Source: Spirosoma oryzicola
GTDB taxonomy: Bacteria > Bacteroidota > Bacteroidia > Cytophagales > Spirosomataceae
Direction: 5' to 3'
DNA length: 64,000 bases
Assembly: GCF_021233055.1 (NCBI RefSeq)
Contig: NZ_CP089538.1
Span: forward strand, 2,992,501 to 3,056,500
Shown here: piece by piece, positions 18,996-28,905 of the stretch
How positions within the stretch are numbered: the first letter of the stretch is position 1
Layout: every line of letters begins with the position of its first letter
Made by a program: the position numbers and the translations under genes
The notes under the pieces: generated by a model
Seen by the model: only the letters and a program-made list of their open reading frames with translations
The model's database searches: none
What the model was told of the DNA's origin: nothing

Positions 18996-19838
18996 ATGAA
19001 GCATTCGTTACTCTTATTTTTTTGCTTGGTCTCTTTATTTGTACAGGGTCAGAACTACCGAAATGACGTTCGGAATCGGGCCGTTTTCTGGACAGAGGTC
19101 AACCTGGTTTACAAGACGGCTGGTCGATGGAGTTTCCAGTTGGATCATCAGTACCGCCGTCAGGCCGATGATAACAACGGGCGGGATTTGAATGCGTTTC
19201 GGCATCCGCTTTTACAGGTCTTTCGGCCCTGGATCAACTACCAGCTTTCCAAACCCGTCAGAGTGTCTCTTTCGCCCATCGGTTTGTGGTGGAACTGGGG
19301 CCGGGTCAATGACTATCAGCCGACCACGTTTTTTCAGGAAGTTCGCATTATTCCTCAGCTCCAGATTACTAAACCGGCGGGCGATGGCGAATTTGTTCAA
19401 CGCTTCCGGACCGAACTCCGCTGGCCTTCCCAAACCGATACCCTGACCAGTGCCTACGTCTTTCTTTCCGACGGGGAATCGCAGGAGGTGCTGGCCGACC
19501 GCTTCGATGTTCGGTTGCGGGCGATGGCCCGCTGGATCAATCCCATTTTTAAACGGCATAAAGACGATAAGCGGTGGTATTCGCACCTGAGCATCGAGCC
19601 GATGGTGGTGCTGTCGGCGTCGGCTGCCCGCTTTGACCAAAACCGCACCTACGTGGCACTGGGTCGGCAACTGGGCGAAAACCTGCGGGTAGAACTTGGG
19701 TATTTGAATCAGTTTACGGTTCAGCGAATACCCGACGACCAGTTGCGTCTGTTTCGCTTCAATCATGCGCTACACATCTACGTGTATTTTGAAAATCCAC
19801 GGCGCTCAAAAGCCGAATCAGACTCCGGCCCTGAATAA
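18996..19838 (+). CDS. DUF2490 family outer-membrane protein
   Basis: 280 residues with a signal peptide (MKHSLLLFFCLVSLFVQGQ). The rest is rich in amphipathic beta-strands with alternating aromatic residues (FWTEVNLVYKTAGRWSFQLDHQYRR; ALHIYVYF at the C-terminal end), consistent with a DUF2490 barrel. Members occur widely in Bacteroidota, and none that I know of has a defined role. The gene is divergent from the cysteine desulfurase gene. Confidence 0.82.
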   Translation: MKHSLLLFFCLVSLFVQGQNYRNDVRNRAVFWTEVNLVYKTAGRWSFQLDHQYRRQADDNNGRDLNAFRHPLLQVFRPWINYQLSKPVRVSLSPIGLWWNWGRVNDYQPTTFFQEVRIIPQLQITKPAGDGEFVQRFRTELRWPSQTDTLTSAYVFLSDGESQEVLADRFDVRLRAMARWINPIFKRHKDDKRWYSHLSIEPMVVLSASAARFDQNRTYVALGRQLGENLRVELGYLNQFTVQRIPDDQLRLFRFNHALHIYVYFENPRRSKAESDSGPE

Positions 19839-19933
19839 TCTACGGGTGACGGCTATTTCGTGCATCAATTAGCTTATTCTCCTATTTTATATTCCTATTT
19901 CTGCATATATTTAGGTATTCGATACACATACGT

Positions 19934-20527
19934 ATGAGAAATGGTAGTCTAATCCTGGCCGCAGTAGTCTTTGGTTCAAGTACGTTGTGGGCGCAACATC
20001 GCGTTACGCCACCCAGCACGATTTTTATTCCCGTCGATCAAACGCCGACGCCCAATTATCAGTACCACGATGGTACGGCGACGCTGATTGATGGTACCGT
20101 CTTACAGGGGCTCTTTCGATACAACGGTAGAAACACGTTCGTGTATCGAACGGGCGGTCAGGCTCTCTCCAAGCGGATCGGTTTTTCGATGATCCGGCGG
20201 CTGGCGGTAGCGGGTGCCGATTCCACGACAACGACACGGTCGGATTCGACTATTTTTGTCAGGCTGGGGCGTCGGCTCTACCGCCAGCTAACGGGCGGGA
20301 CAACCATGGTTGTTGATCGGCGCTTTAGCGTTGATGAGGAGCGCGGCCGAATCGGGCAACGGCTTTATGTGCTCGATGACAATGGAGATTTTCACCGATT
20401 TTCCTCCCTGCAAAAACTCAATAAATGGTTCTACGCGTTTCGTGAGCGGTCGGGCAAAAGCCTGCCAGACGTTTTTTTAAACGAAAACGAGATTGTCAAA
20501 GCCGTCGCCCGGATCAATGGCGAATAA
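19934..20527 (+). CDS. Secreted protein of unknown function
   Basis: 197 residues. A clear signal peptide (LILAAVVFGSSTLWAQ) precedes a domain with the pattern DGTATLIDGTVLQGLFRYN, which suggests small beta-sheet repeats. The C-terminal part is helical and basic (FSSLQKLNKWFYAFRERSGKSL). I do not recognise a family. It follows the DUF2490 gene by 95 nt on the same strand and ends at a strong terminator, so the two may be co-transcribed. Signal peptide and codon use like its neighbours argue that it is real. Confidence 0.7.
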   Translation: MRNGSLILAAVVFGSSTLWAQHRVTPPSTIFIPVDQTPTPNYQYHDGTATLIDGTVLQGLFRYNGRNTFVYRTGGQALSKRIGFSMIRRLAVAGADSTTTTRSDSTIFVRLGRRLYRQLTGGTTMVVDRRFSVDEERGRIGQRLYVLDDNGDFHRFSSLQKLNKWFYAFRERSGKSLPDVFLNENEIVKAVARINGE

Positions 20528-20533
20528 GCCTAC

Positions 20534-20571
20534 AAAAAAGCCCCGGCTGCGCACAGTCGGGGCTTTTTTGT
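20534..20571. terminator. Bidirectional intrinsic terminator
   Basis: Arms AAAAAAGCCCCG (20534-20545) and CGGGGCTTTTTT (20558-20569), with A and T runs on both sides, lie between convergent genes ending at 20527 and 20587. Confidence 0.88.
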
Positions 20572-20586
20572 GATCAGTTACTTCAC

Positions 20587-21987
20587 TTACTTTTTATACT
20601 GCTGAATAATCTTGTAGAGCGCCTTTTGCTTTTCCAGTTCAGGAAAAAATTCAAACAACTGCACATGGGCATCGTAGTCGAGCGACAGCGCAGCTTCGAG
20701 TTGAATCAACGACTCGCGGTAGTAACCGGCGTGAATCAGGTACACTGCCGACCGGTAATACAGATCCGCTTCTTTCGGCATATCATCGATCCCCGCCTGA
20801 ATAATCTCATTCGCGCGCAGGAAATCGCCCTGATCGAACGGTACCAGTGACCAGGTCAGATACACATCCGGATTTTCGGCATCTACTTCAGCGGCTTTCT
20901 GAAACGCTTCAATACTCGAGAGCACATTGCCTACTTTATACTCCGTTTCGGCGATGGCCAGGTGGTATTCGCCGTTCTGGTCGTTTAGCTTTACGGCCTT
21001 TTGCAGGAAAGGCAACGCTTCGTACCACTTACCGGATTCGCTCAGACAAACACCGATACCGTACCAGGCTTCGTCCCACAAGGCATCCAGTTTGATGGCT
21101 TCGCGGTATTCTTTGATGGCTTCGGGCAATCGATCCTGCTTTTCCAGACTAGCTCCCAGGTGGCAATACGTATCCGCCGTTGCTTCTTCGTATTTGAGCG
21201 TTTCCCGGTAGCAGACCTCGGCTTTCTCGAACAAGCCCATGTTCATGTAGGTATTTCCCAGGTTGAAATGAGCCGATGAAAAATCAGACTTAATAATAAC
21301 GGCGTAGTCGTAGGCTTCAGCCGCTTCGGCGTAACGGGCCAGCTTGCTGTAGGCAATACCGATGTTGTACCAGGCATTGTACGAGTACGGGTCTTTATCG
21401 ATCAGTTGCTGGTAATAAGCCAGGCTGTTTTCTAACTCACCCGTCACGTCCAGACAAAACGCCAGTTCGTACAGCGCGTTTTCGTTGTTGATGTTGAGGG
21501 CAATCGACTTTTTATACTGAACGATGGCTTCGTCGTATTTACCCCAGTTCTGATAACTCTGTCCTAGCTGAAAAAGAATATCATCTTTGTCTTCAGCGCG
21601 GTCGAGCAGTTGTTCCAGCACCTGAATGGATTCTTCGTACCGCCCCGCCATGTTCAGGACGGAACCCTGCATAAACGGTACATCCAGATCGCCGGGGTTA
21701 AATAAAGAAGCCCGTTCCAGAAGGTCTAACGACTCGTCATAACGTTGAAAATTGGCCAGGATCTGGGCTTTGTCGAGCATAAGCTCCAGCGCATACGGAA
21801 AGTTTTCCAAACCGGCCTCGGCGGCTTTAAACGCCTTGTCTAAATCACCATGATTAAGGTAATGCTCAATCATCTGCTCATAGACATCCAGGTCGAAAAA
21901 CTGGCTTTGCTGCTGGTCCAGCATTTGCTCAAAACGCCGGATTGTTTCTTTAATATCGCCTTCTCGTTCTTCGAACTCTTGCTCCAT
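20587..21987 (-). CDS. Tetratricopeptide-repeat protein
   Basis: 466 residues made of about a dozen TPR motifs (for example YNAWYNIGIAYSKLARYAEAAEAY and SSAHFNLGNTYMNMGLFEKA, shown here in parts of the consensus W-x2-L-G-x2-Y and A-x-x-A/Y). No signal peptide or membrane helix is visible, so it is probably a cytoplasmic scaffold. A role cannot be read from the sequence. The start MEQEFEEREGD at 21987 is preferred over an in-frame ATG at 22029 because the shorter form begins with the charged helix expected for the N-terminal cap. Confidence 0.85.
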   Translation of the reverse strand: MEQEFEEREGDIKETIRRFEQMLDQQQSQFFDLDVYEQMIEHYLNHGDLDKAFKAAEAGLENFPYALELMLDKAQILANFQRYDESLDLLERASLFNPGDLDVPFMQGSVLNMAGRYEESIQVLEQLLDRAEDKDDILFQLGQSYQNWGKYDEAIVQYKKSIALNINNENALYELAFCLDVTGELENSLAYYQQLIDKDPYSYNAWYNIGIAYSKLARYAEAAEAYDYAVIIKSDFSSAHFNLGNTYMNMGLFEKAEVCYRETLKYEEATADTYCHLGASLEKQDRLPEAIKEYREAIKLDALWDEAWYGIGVCLSESGKWYEALPFLQKAVKLNDQNGEYHLAIAETEYKVGNVLSSIEAFQKAAEVDAENPDVYLTWSLVPFDQGDFLRANEIIQAGIDDMPKEADLYYRSAVYLIHAGYYRESLIQLEAALSLDYDAHVQLFEFFPELEKQKALYKIIQQYKK

Positions 21988-22145
21988 GCTGTTGCCTTCA
22001 AAATTGTGGGCGGATAGGGGCCGCACCAAGGGTGCGATTTATCCTTTGCTTCATCAATATAAACGTAAAAAAACGAAACTCCAATCCCAAGCCTGAAAAT
22101 TTTCGAACCACGCAGCTTGGTCTAACCAACGCTGAGCAACCCTTC

Positions 22146-23159
22146 TCACGACTTCAAAAACGCGTTTGCGACACGTTGGAGCGTCTCACTGAGCGGTCGG
22201 TACTGAAAACCAAGCACCTGCCTGATCCGTTGCCCGTCGTAGGCATACCGCGAACTCGACGAACGAGCCGTTTCCCGCGTAATTAAGGGTGCCTTGCCAA
22301 CCAACCGCGCCCGCACAGCCTCCAGGGGCCAGAGCAACCGGGTTAAAGTAGGTGATACCCGCCTGGTCGGAGGACGTTTGTTCAGTACTGCTGCTATCTG
22401 TTCTAACAAGGATTTGTACGGAATGGTGCCCCCGTTCAAAATGAACCGCTGTGCCGTTACCTCCGATTGCATCAAACCGACGAGCGCATCGGTCACGTCG
22501 AGCACGTCAACGTAGTTGACCAGACCGGCCGGATAAAACGGTCGTTCGTCGTAAACGTACTTGATCAACTGCAAACTGCTCCGGCTCCAGTCGCCCGCAC
22601 CGAGAACAATCGACGGATTTACCAGTACGGCATTGAGTCCTTCGGCAATGCCACGCCATACTTCCAGTTCAGCGCGGTATTTGGTTTTGGCGTAGGTTGA
22701 ATTATTGGGCGACTCTTCCCATTTCTGTTTTTCGGTCACCACGATCGGGCCATCGGTCTTCCCTCCTTTCGGCAACGGGCGACCAATGGCCGCTACGGAG
22801 CTGATGAGGCCCAGCTTTCGAACCCCGGCCTGTAAACAAACATTGACTACGTTTGCGGTTCCATCGACATTCGTGCGCTCCATCTGGTCGCGGTCTTTCG
22901 GCACAAACGATACGATCGCGGCTGCGTGCACCACGTCTATGCCCGGAGCAATTGCTGCTTCAAGGGCGGGAATATCCAAAACGTCCCCTTCGTGCCAGGT
23001 AATTTTCTCGGCTACATCCGTCAACAGGCCGTAGCCGCTTTCAGCCCGTTTCAAAGCCGACACCGCGTAGCCTTCCGCCAGATACCGACGCGTGATGTGA
23101 GAGCCAATAAAGCCAGTTGCTCCGGTAATGAAAACCGACTTAGGTAGTGATGCTGTCAT
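22146..23159 (-). CDS. NAD(P)-dependent epimerase/dehydratase family protein (extended SDR)
   Basis: 337 residues with a Rossmann fold. The nucleotide-binding motif is ITGATGFIGSHI at the N-terminus, and the catalytic tyrosine and lysine are in STYAKTKYRAE. The C-terminal substrate domain is short. The family includes sugar epimerases, dihydroflavonol reductase-like enzymes and 3-beta-HSD-like proteins; the sequence around VHAAAIVSFVPKDRDQM resembles the DFR/HSD-like branch more than the UDP-sugar enzymes. The substrate is unknown. It stands alone, divergent from metG. Confidence 0.85.
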   Translation of the reverse strand: MTASLPKSVFITGATGFIGSHITRRYLAEGYAVSALKRAESGYGLLTDVAEKITWHEGDVLDIPALEAAIAPGIDVVHAAAIVSFVPKDRDQMERTNVDGTANVVNVCLQAGVRKLGLISSVAAIGRPLPKGGKTDGPIVVTEKQKWEESPNNSTYAKTKYRAELEVWRGIAEGLNAVLVNPSIVLGAGDWSRSSLQLIKYVYDERPFYPAGLVNYVDVLDVTDALVGLMQSEVTAQRFILNGGTIPYKSLLEQIAAVLNKRPPTRRVSPTLTRLLWPLEAVRARLVGKAPLITRETARSSSSRYAYDGQRIRQVLGFQYRPLSETLQRVANAFLKS

Positions 23160-23355
23160 TCAAAATTCGTTCAGGTACGAGCAAGCCTTGAGTCCTCGTG
23201 TTCCACGCATCGCAGGCTTTTACAAGCCGTTGACGAATGGAAAGGTTTTGATTTCGACCCGATTGAGGAAATTATTCAGGCGCGCCATGGTGTTTCCCCA
23301 AGTAATCCGGCTTGTACTCTTTGCGTAAACATAACAACGTTCGGGACTGAATTGC

Positions 23356-23363
23356 TAATTTTG
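23356..23363 (+). promoter_or_regulatory. -7 promoter element for metG
   Basis: TAATTTTG matches TAnnTTTG, about 95 nt upstream of the metG ATG. The implied leader of ~90 nt shows no clear T-box or other riboswitch. Confidence 0.5.
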
Positions 23364-23457
23364 CCCCGTAAAAGCCGTTTTCAGTTGATGGTTTACCGTT
23401 GCAACGACGCAGCAGCCCGAAAACTGTGAACGATCACTGAGAACTCAAAACCTGCTT

Positions 23458-25524
23458 ATGGCTCTCGAAAATCCACAACGCTATACGGTCACGGCGGCTC
23501 TGATCTACGCCAACGGTCCGATCCACATCGGCCATATCGCGGGTTGCTACCTGCCCGCCGATATCTACGTGCGCTACCTCCGCTCAACGGGCAAAGATGT
23601 CGCATTTATCAGCGGCACCGATGAACACGGTGTTCCCATCACCATCAAAGCAAAAAAAGAAGGGATTACGCCCAAAGAGGTTGTCGATAAGTACTACGTT
23701 CAGATCAAGCAGGCGTTCAGCGACTTCGGTATCTCGTTTGATATTTACTCACGAACGTCGAACCCCGTTCATCACCAGACTTCGCAGGATTTTTTCACAA
23801 CGCTGTACGAAAAAGGTGATTTTGACGAAGAAGTAACCGAACAATATTACGACGAGGTCGCTGGTCAATTCCTGGCCGACCGGTACATCGTCGGAACGTG
23901 TCCGGTATGCGGCAATCCAAATGCGTACGGCGATCAGTGCGAACGCTGCGGAACGGCGCTCAGCCCCACCGAGCTGATCGAACCCCATTCGACGCTCTCC
24001 GGCTCCAAACCGGTGATGCGGTCCACCAAAAACTGGTTTCTGCCCCTCGACCGGATGCAGCCCGCCATCGAAGACTACGTAAACAGCCATACCGAATGGA
24101 AAACAAACGTATTCGGGCAATGTCAGTCGTGGCTGAAAGAAGGGTTACGTCCCCGCGCCATGACCCGCGACCTCGACTGGGGCATCAAGGTGCCGCTCCC
24201 CGACGCCGACGGCAAAGTGCTTTACGTTTGGTTCGACGCGCCCATCGGCTACATCTCGATGACCAAAGAATGGGCCGAGCAGCAGGGCCGCGACTGGGAA
24301 CTGTACTGGCGCGACAAAGACACCAAGCTCGTTCATTTCATTGGAAAAGACAACATCGTTTTCCACTGCATCATTTTCCCGGCGATGCTGATGGCCGAAG
24401 GAAGCTTTATTCTGGCCGATAACGTCCCCGCCAACGAGTTTATGAACCTCGAAGGCGATAAAATCAGTACGTCGCGCAACTGGGCGGTCTGGCTGCACGA
24501 GTATCTGGAGGAGCTTCCCAACAAACAGGACGTGTTGCGGTACGTACTGGCCGCCAACGCGCCGGAAACCAAAGATAGTGAGTTTACCTGGAAAGATTTT
24601 CAGGCCCGGAACAACAACGAACTAGTGGCCGTCTTCGGCAACTTTATCAACCGGGCCATCGTGCTGACCCAAAAGTTCTGCGACGGTAAAGTACCACCGA
24701 TCTGCGGCTTGACCGATTACGACCAGCAGGTACTGGACGAACTGGCGCAATTCCCTGACCGCATCGGACAGGCGATTGCTCAGTACAAATTCCGTGAAGC
24801 GTTGGGAAATGTGATGGACCTGGCCCGTCTGGGTAACAAATACCTGGCCGAAACGGAGCCGTGGAAAGTAGTCAAAACAGACGCGCTGCGGGCAAATACC
24901 ATCCTGAACATTGCCCTACAGATTTCGGCCAACCTAAGCATTGTCTGTGAACCGTTTCTGCCGTTTACCGCCGAAAAGCTGCGCGGGCAACTGGCCATTA
25001 CGGAGCATTTTAACTGGGTAAACGCGGGCCGCGCCGATCTGCTGACCGAAGGGCATGAACTGGCCAAAGGCCAATCGGGACCCGACAGTTTGTTGTTCGC
25101 TAAAATCGAGGACGACGAAATCAATAAACAAATTCAAAAATTATTGAATGCCAAGCGCATGAATGAGTTAGAAACAAAGACAGTACCCGCCATCCGGACC
25201 GAGATTACTTACGACGACTTTGCCAAAATGGATATTCGCATTGGCACCATCACGGAGGCAGAACGGGTTCCCAAAAGTGACAAGCTGCTCAAATTAAAGG
25301 TTGATGACGGTTTGGGTGGCCGCCAGATTTTGAGCGGTATTGCCAAGCATTTTGCCCCCGAAGAAATCATCGGCAAGCAGGTAACGTTCCTGGCGAATCT
25401 GGCTCCCCGGAAGATGATGGGCTTCGAATCGCAGGGTATGATCCTGATGGCCGAAGACCGAGACGGAAAACTATCGTTGATCACTCCCGGCGATTCGGTT
25501 TGGAACGGCGGTACGGTATCGTAA
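23458..25524 (+). CDS. metG: Methionyl-tRNA synthetase
   Basis: Charges tRNA-Met with methionine. 688 residues. The class I signature HIGH is at 23-26, a zinc knuckle CPVC...CERC lies at about 148-167, and the second signature is KISTS at 335-339, where many bacteria have KMSKS. The anticodon-binding helical domain follows, and a C-terminal EMAP/Trbp111-like tRNA-binding domain (about 580-688, [11 protein letters not shown]) promotes dimerisation in homologues. Length is normal for the long form. The elongator tRNA-Met gene is 7 kb upstream. Confidence 0.96.
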   Translation: MALENPQRYTVTAALIYANGPIHIGHIAGCYLPADIYVRYLRSTGKDVAFISGTDEHGVPITIKAKKEGITPKEVVDKYYVQIKQAFSDFGISFDIYSRTSNPVHHQTSQDFFTTLYEKGDFDEEVTEQYYDEVAGQFLADRYIVGTCPVCGNPNAYGDQCERCGTALSPTELIEPHSTLSGSKPVMRSTKNWFLPLDRMQPAIEDYVNSHTEWKTNVFGQCQSWLKEGLRPRAMTRDLDWGIKVPLPDADGKVLYVWFDAPIGYISMTKEWAEQQGRDWELYWRDKDTKLVHFIGKDNIVFHCIIFPAMLMAEGSFILADNVPANEFMNLEGDKISTSRNWAVWLHEYLEELPNKQDVLRYVLAANAPETKDSEFTWKDFQARNNNELVAVFGNFINRAIVLTQKFCDGKVPPICGLTDYDQQVLDELAQFPDRIGQAIAQYKFREALGNVMDLARLGNKYLAETEPWKVVKTDALRANTILNIALQISANLSIVCEPFLPFTAEKLRGQLAITEHFNWVNAGRADLLTEGHELAKGQSGPDSLLFAKIEDDEINKQIQKLLNAKRMNELETKTVPAIRTEITYDDFAKMDIRIGTITEAERVPKSDKLLKLKVDDGLGGRQILSGIAKHFAPEEIIGKQVTFLANLAPRKMMGFESQGMILMAEDRDGKLSLITPGDSVWNGGTVS

Positions 25525-25553
25525 CCCAACGGACCGCAGGAAACGGTTAGCAG

Positions 25554-25590
25554 AAAGCCGGAGTTTTGTTGACTCCGGCTTTTGTTTTTA
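25554..25590. terminator. Bidirectional terminator between metG and the DUF2264 gene
   Basis: Arms AAAGCCGGAGT (25554-25564) and ACTCCGGCTTT (25572-25582) with 7 nt between. A T-rich tail (TGTTTTT) follows on the plus strand. The genes on both sides converge here. Confidence 0.82.
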
Positions 25591-26847
25591 TCCTTTGATG
25601 GCGTGGTCAACTTTTACATTCTGTCCCGACCAGATTTTTTTAGCCGTCCAGTCCTCAGTAGGATCGGTCCAGAACGAGTCCGTTGCGGGTAGGCCCAGCG
25701 GCAGGAAAGCTACCGAACACAAATACAAACTCCCCGTTGAGATGTACGTTTCGCCAATGGCAGGCTGGTGACCACACAGACCAATCTGAAGCCACCCTTT
25801 TGCGTCGTACGTACCGGGCGCATCCATCGTCCGGCGAATGACCGCCGTCAGCGCCGACCGTATCTGTCCCGGCGACAACTCTTCCGGACTGTTTTTCTGT
25901 AAAGCCATTTGCGATAACAACTGAAACGCCCCGCAGCGGTAGGCCAGTGAACGACCGAAAGCCGCAAAAGAACCGTCCGGGCCAATCAGCCGCTCCTGAA
26001 CGGCGGCATAGCGCTGGGCACGGGCCAACAAGGTTTCGTACAAACTTTTGTCGGCTTTTCCGGCTTCAACCAATGTTTTGACCACGTCCAGCAACATCGG
26101 CTGAATAACGTAGCTGTTGTAATAATCCCAGTGAAAGTCAGGGCCATCGCCGTAGGCACCGTCGCCTTTGTACCAGGCCAGATGCTGTTTGATGGCGTAA
26201 TCCATGCGCAGTTCGTCGCCCGCACCGGTGTATTTAAGCAGGGCCGCTTCTACCATCGCGCTAAACAAGAGCCAATTGCTGTAGCCTGGTTTGATAACCC
26301 GGCTCGCCTGCAACGCCTTCACCAGATTCGCCTGTTCTTCGGCGCTTAAAGCGTTCCATAGCCGCGGAGCCCGCACCAGACCATGCGCCAGAAAAGCCGT
26401 ATCGACCAGCGGTTGCCCACCTACCGTAAAATTCATGTAGTCAGGCGATTGCGGATTAACGGCGTTGGCGATACTTTTCCAGGTAAGATCAAAATAGCGC
26501 TGGCGGGTGCGTCCTTCCGGCGAGTCATCCGTTTCGAGTTGAAGCCAGGGAGCGAGTCCGGCCACCGTTCGTCCCAGTGCTTCCAGATGGGATACGAGGA
26601 TGCGGCTTTGTTGCTGGCCGTCTGCTGATTCAATGGGCATTTCTGCTTTTAAGCGATTTTGCGCTAATGCAGTCAAGACAGGATCGGCAATTTTCTGTAG
26701 CGTCCGTACCCAATACGCTCTGTCGTCGTCGCTATTTCCAGGTTGCCCAGCCCCTGTCTTCGGTATTTTGCCGGATTCCTTCGCTGCGGAGAAGCTGATC
26801 GGGAGTGCGGCAACCAGCCGGGTAAACGTCCGCCGTTTCATTGTCAT
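25588..26847 (-). CDS. DUF2264 domain-containing protein with Tat-like signal
   Basis: 419 residues. The N-terminus KRRTFTRLVAALPISFSA is a plausible twin-arginine export signal. The body matches the DUF2264 family, probably an alpha/alpha-toroid like those of glycoside hydrolases and polysaccharide lyases (WHWDYYNSYV-like stretch near 240, HTWY-type tryptophans). Family members are found near polysaccharide-degradation genes, but the activity is not established. The start may be the ATG at 26847 or the one two codons later at 26841. No sugar-utilisation genes are adjacent. Confidence 0.82.
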   Translation of the reverse strand: MTMKRRTFTRLVAALPISFSAAKESGKIPKTGAGQPGNSDDDRAYWVRTLQKIADPVLTALAQNRLKAEMPIESADGQQQSRILVSHLEALGRTVAGLAPWLQLETDDSPEGRTRQRYFDLTWKSIANAVNPQSPDYMNFTVGGQPLVDTAFLAHGLVRAPRLWNALSAEEQANLVKALQASRVIKPGYSNWLLFSAMVEAALLKYTGAGDELRMDYAIKQHLAWYKGDGAYGDGPDFHWDYYNSYVIQPMLLDVVKTLVEAGKADKSLYETLLARAQRYAAVQERLIGPDGSFAAFGRSLAYRCGAFQLLSQMALQKNSPEELSPGQIRSALTAVIRRTMDAPGTYDAKGWLQIGLCGHQPAIGETYISTGSLYLCSVAFLPLGLPATDSFWTDPTEDWTAKKIWSGQNVKVDHAIKG

Positions 26848-27056
26848 ATAAAGTCCTGTTAGTGTATCTGCGTGGTGAATTTATAGCCTAACGGTTCGTC
26901 TGTTCCGGCTGTTTTCAATCGAATTTCATTCTGTAAAGCAATCGCGCTTTGATTTTACTGGTTTTATCGCCTGGCCCAGCGTTCAAATGTAGCATAGGCT
27001 GAAACGTTCGTTCTGGAAACGCTGTTACTTTTCTGAATTCGCCATTTATACTTCCT

Positions 27057-28832
27057 GTGAACCAAGAACAAAAAAGCGCCGAGTCGCCAGCCGGCAGAAT
27101 CTTTGACCTAGCCATTCTACGGCGACTTTATTCGTTTGTGTCGCCCTATCAATCGCGCTTTTACCTGCTGATTGGGGTGATCCTGCTATCGGCCTGTCTG
27201 GCACCGCTGGCACCGCTGTTAATCCGCTATACGATTGATAACGTGATCGCGATGGGCGATTACCAACGGCTGACGCTGATGCTGGCAATCATGATCGGTG
27301 TGCTGGTCGTACAGGCCGTTGTCCAATTTTCCAATACGTACCTGTCGGGCTGGCTGGGTCAGTACGTTATCCGTGATATTCGGGTGCAGTTATACCGCAA
27401 GATTCTTCAGTTACGGTTGAAGTTTTTTGATAACACCCCGATTGGCCGACTTGTAACCCGCTCCATCTCCGATGTCGAAACGCTGGCGGATGTATTCAGC
27501 GAAGGCATGGCTGCCATTGCGGGCGACATTCTGCAACTAGTTCTGATCATTGGGGTCATGTTCTACACCGACTGGCGACTGGCCGCGATTAGCCTGTCTA
27601 CCATTCCCCTGATGCTGATCAGCACGTACATCTTTAAAGAAAAAATAAAGAAGTCGTTTAACGATGTGCGGACCGCCGTTGCCAATCTGAACTCGTTTGT
27701 GCAGGAACACATTACCGGCATGAACATCGTCCAGATTTTTGGCAGTGAGAAAATCGAAGCCGAAAAATTCCGCGTCATCAACGACGAGCACCGGGCCGCT
27801 AACATTCGCTCGATTCTGTATTATTCGATCTACTACCCGGTAGCCGATATTATTTCAGCCGTAGCGGTAGGACTGGTCGTTTGGTACGGAGCCAAGCAAA
27901 TCATTCATTCCGACATCACATTCGGGACCGTTACCGCTTTTGTGATGTTTATCAACTTATTTTTCCGACCGATTCGGATGCTGGCCGACCGTTTCAATAC
28001 CTTGCAAATGGGCATAGTCAGTACGGATCGAATTATCAAACTGCTGGACAGCGACGAGTTTACGGTCAACGATGGTAATTACGCGCCCGATACCATTCAG
28101 GGGAAAGTTCAGTTCGACAACGTTTGGTTTGCTTACAACAACGAAGATTGGGTGCTTCGCGACATTTCTTTTTGCGTGAACGCGGGCGAAACAGTGGCTT
28201 TCGTGGGTGCAACAGGGGCCGGAAAATCATCGATCATCAATTTGTTGAGCCGCTTTTACGACATCAACAGAGGGGACATTAAAGTGGATGACGTAGACGT
28301 TCACGATTACGAACTCGGTCACCTACGTCGCAACATCGGCGTCGTTTTGCAGGATGTCTTCCTATTCTCCGACACCATTGAAAACAACATCACGTTAGGC
28401 GACAAACGCATCAGCCGCGAAAAGATGGAAGAAGCCGCTAAACTGGTGGGCGTCCACGAGTTTATTCAGCGACTCCCCGGCGGCTATGACTACAATGTGA
28501 TGGAGCGCGGTTCTACCCTATCGGTTGGTCAGCGGCAGTTGATTTCGTTTGTGCGTGCCATGGTTCAGGACCCACGAATCATCGTGCTTGACGAAGCTAC
28601 GTCATCGGTCGATACCGAAACGGAAGAAATGATTCAGAATGCAATTGGTAAACTGATGAAAGGCCGTACGGCTGTCGTCATTGCTCACCGGTTGTCAACG
28701 ATTCAGAAAGCTGATAAAATCATTGTGATCGACAAAGGACGCATCGTTGAACAGGGCAACCACGAAGAATTGCTCCAACGCGAAGGCTTCTATGCGAACC
28801 TGTACCGAATGCAATACAAAGAAGTGGTCTAA
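27057..28832 (+). CDS. ABC exporter with fused membrane and ATPase domains (MsbA/MdlB-like)
   Basis: 591 residues. Six transmembrane helices (about 20-310) include the coupling segment RLVTRSISDVETLADVFSEG. The nucleotide-binding domain has Walker A GATGAGKSS, Q-loop VLQDVFLFS, signature LSVGQRQL in place of LSGGQ, Walker B IIVLDEATSSVD and H-loop AHRLSTI. It probably works as a homodimer, or with a second half transporter, to flip lipids or drugs; the substrate is unknown. The start codon is GTG at 27057; no ATG precedes the first conserved residues. A strong terminator follows, so it is monocistronic. Confidence 0.92.
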   Translation: MNQEQKSAESPAGRIFDLAILRRLYSFVSPYQSRFYLLIGVILLSACLAPLAPLLIRYTIDNVIAMGDYQRLTLMLAIMIGVLVVQAVVQFSNTYLSGWLGQYVIRDIRVQLYRKILQLRLKFFDNTPIGRLVTRSISDVETLADVFSEGMAAIAGDILQLVLIIGVMFYTDWRLAAISLSTIPLMLISTYIFKEKIKKSFNDVRTAVANLNSFVQEHITGMNIVQIFGSEKIEAEKFRVINDEHRAANIRSILYYSIYYPVADIISAVAVGLVVWYGAKQIIHSDITFGTVTAFVMFINLFFRPIRMLADRFNTLQMGIVSTDRIIKLLDSDEFTVNDGNYAPDTIQGKVQFDNVWFAYNNEDWVLRDISFCVNAGETVAFVGATGAGKSSIINLLSRFYDINRGDIKVDDVDVHDYELGHLRRNIGVVLQDVFLFSDTIENNITLGDKRISREKMEEAAKLVGVHEFIQRLPGGYDYNVMERGSTLSVGQRQLISFVRAMVQDPRIIVLDEATSSVDTETEEMIQNAIGKLMKGRTAVVIAHRLSTIQKADKIIVIDKGRIVEQGNHEELLQREGFYANLYRMQYKEVV

Positions 28833-28856
28833 TCGGCAGTTGAGCCTACTTCTAAC

Positions 28857-28893
28857 AAAACGCCCCGACTGAAGAGCCGGGGCGTTTTTATTG
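28857..28893 (+). terminator. Intrinsic terminator of the ABC exporter gene
   Basis: Arms AAAACGCCCCG (28857-28867) and CGGGGCGTTTT (28878-28888) are followed by T residues. It can also serve the convergent gene ending at 28906. Confidence 0.85.
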
Positions 28894-28905
28894 ATCGTTA
28901 CTAAT

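Noticed and set aside
23128..23328. 66-codon plus-strand frame before metG
   Set aside because: Begins antisense within the epimerase gene and has no conserved features.
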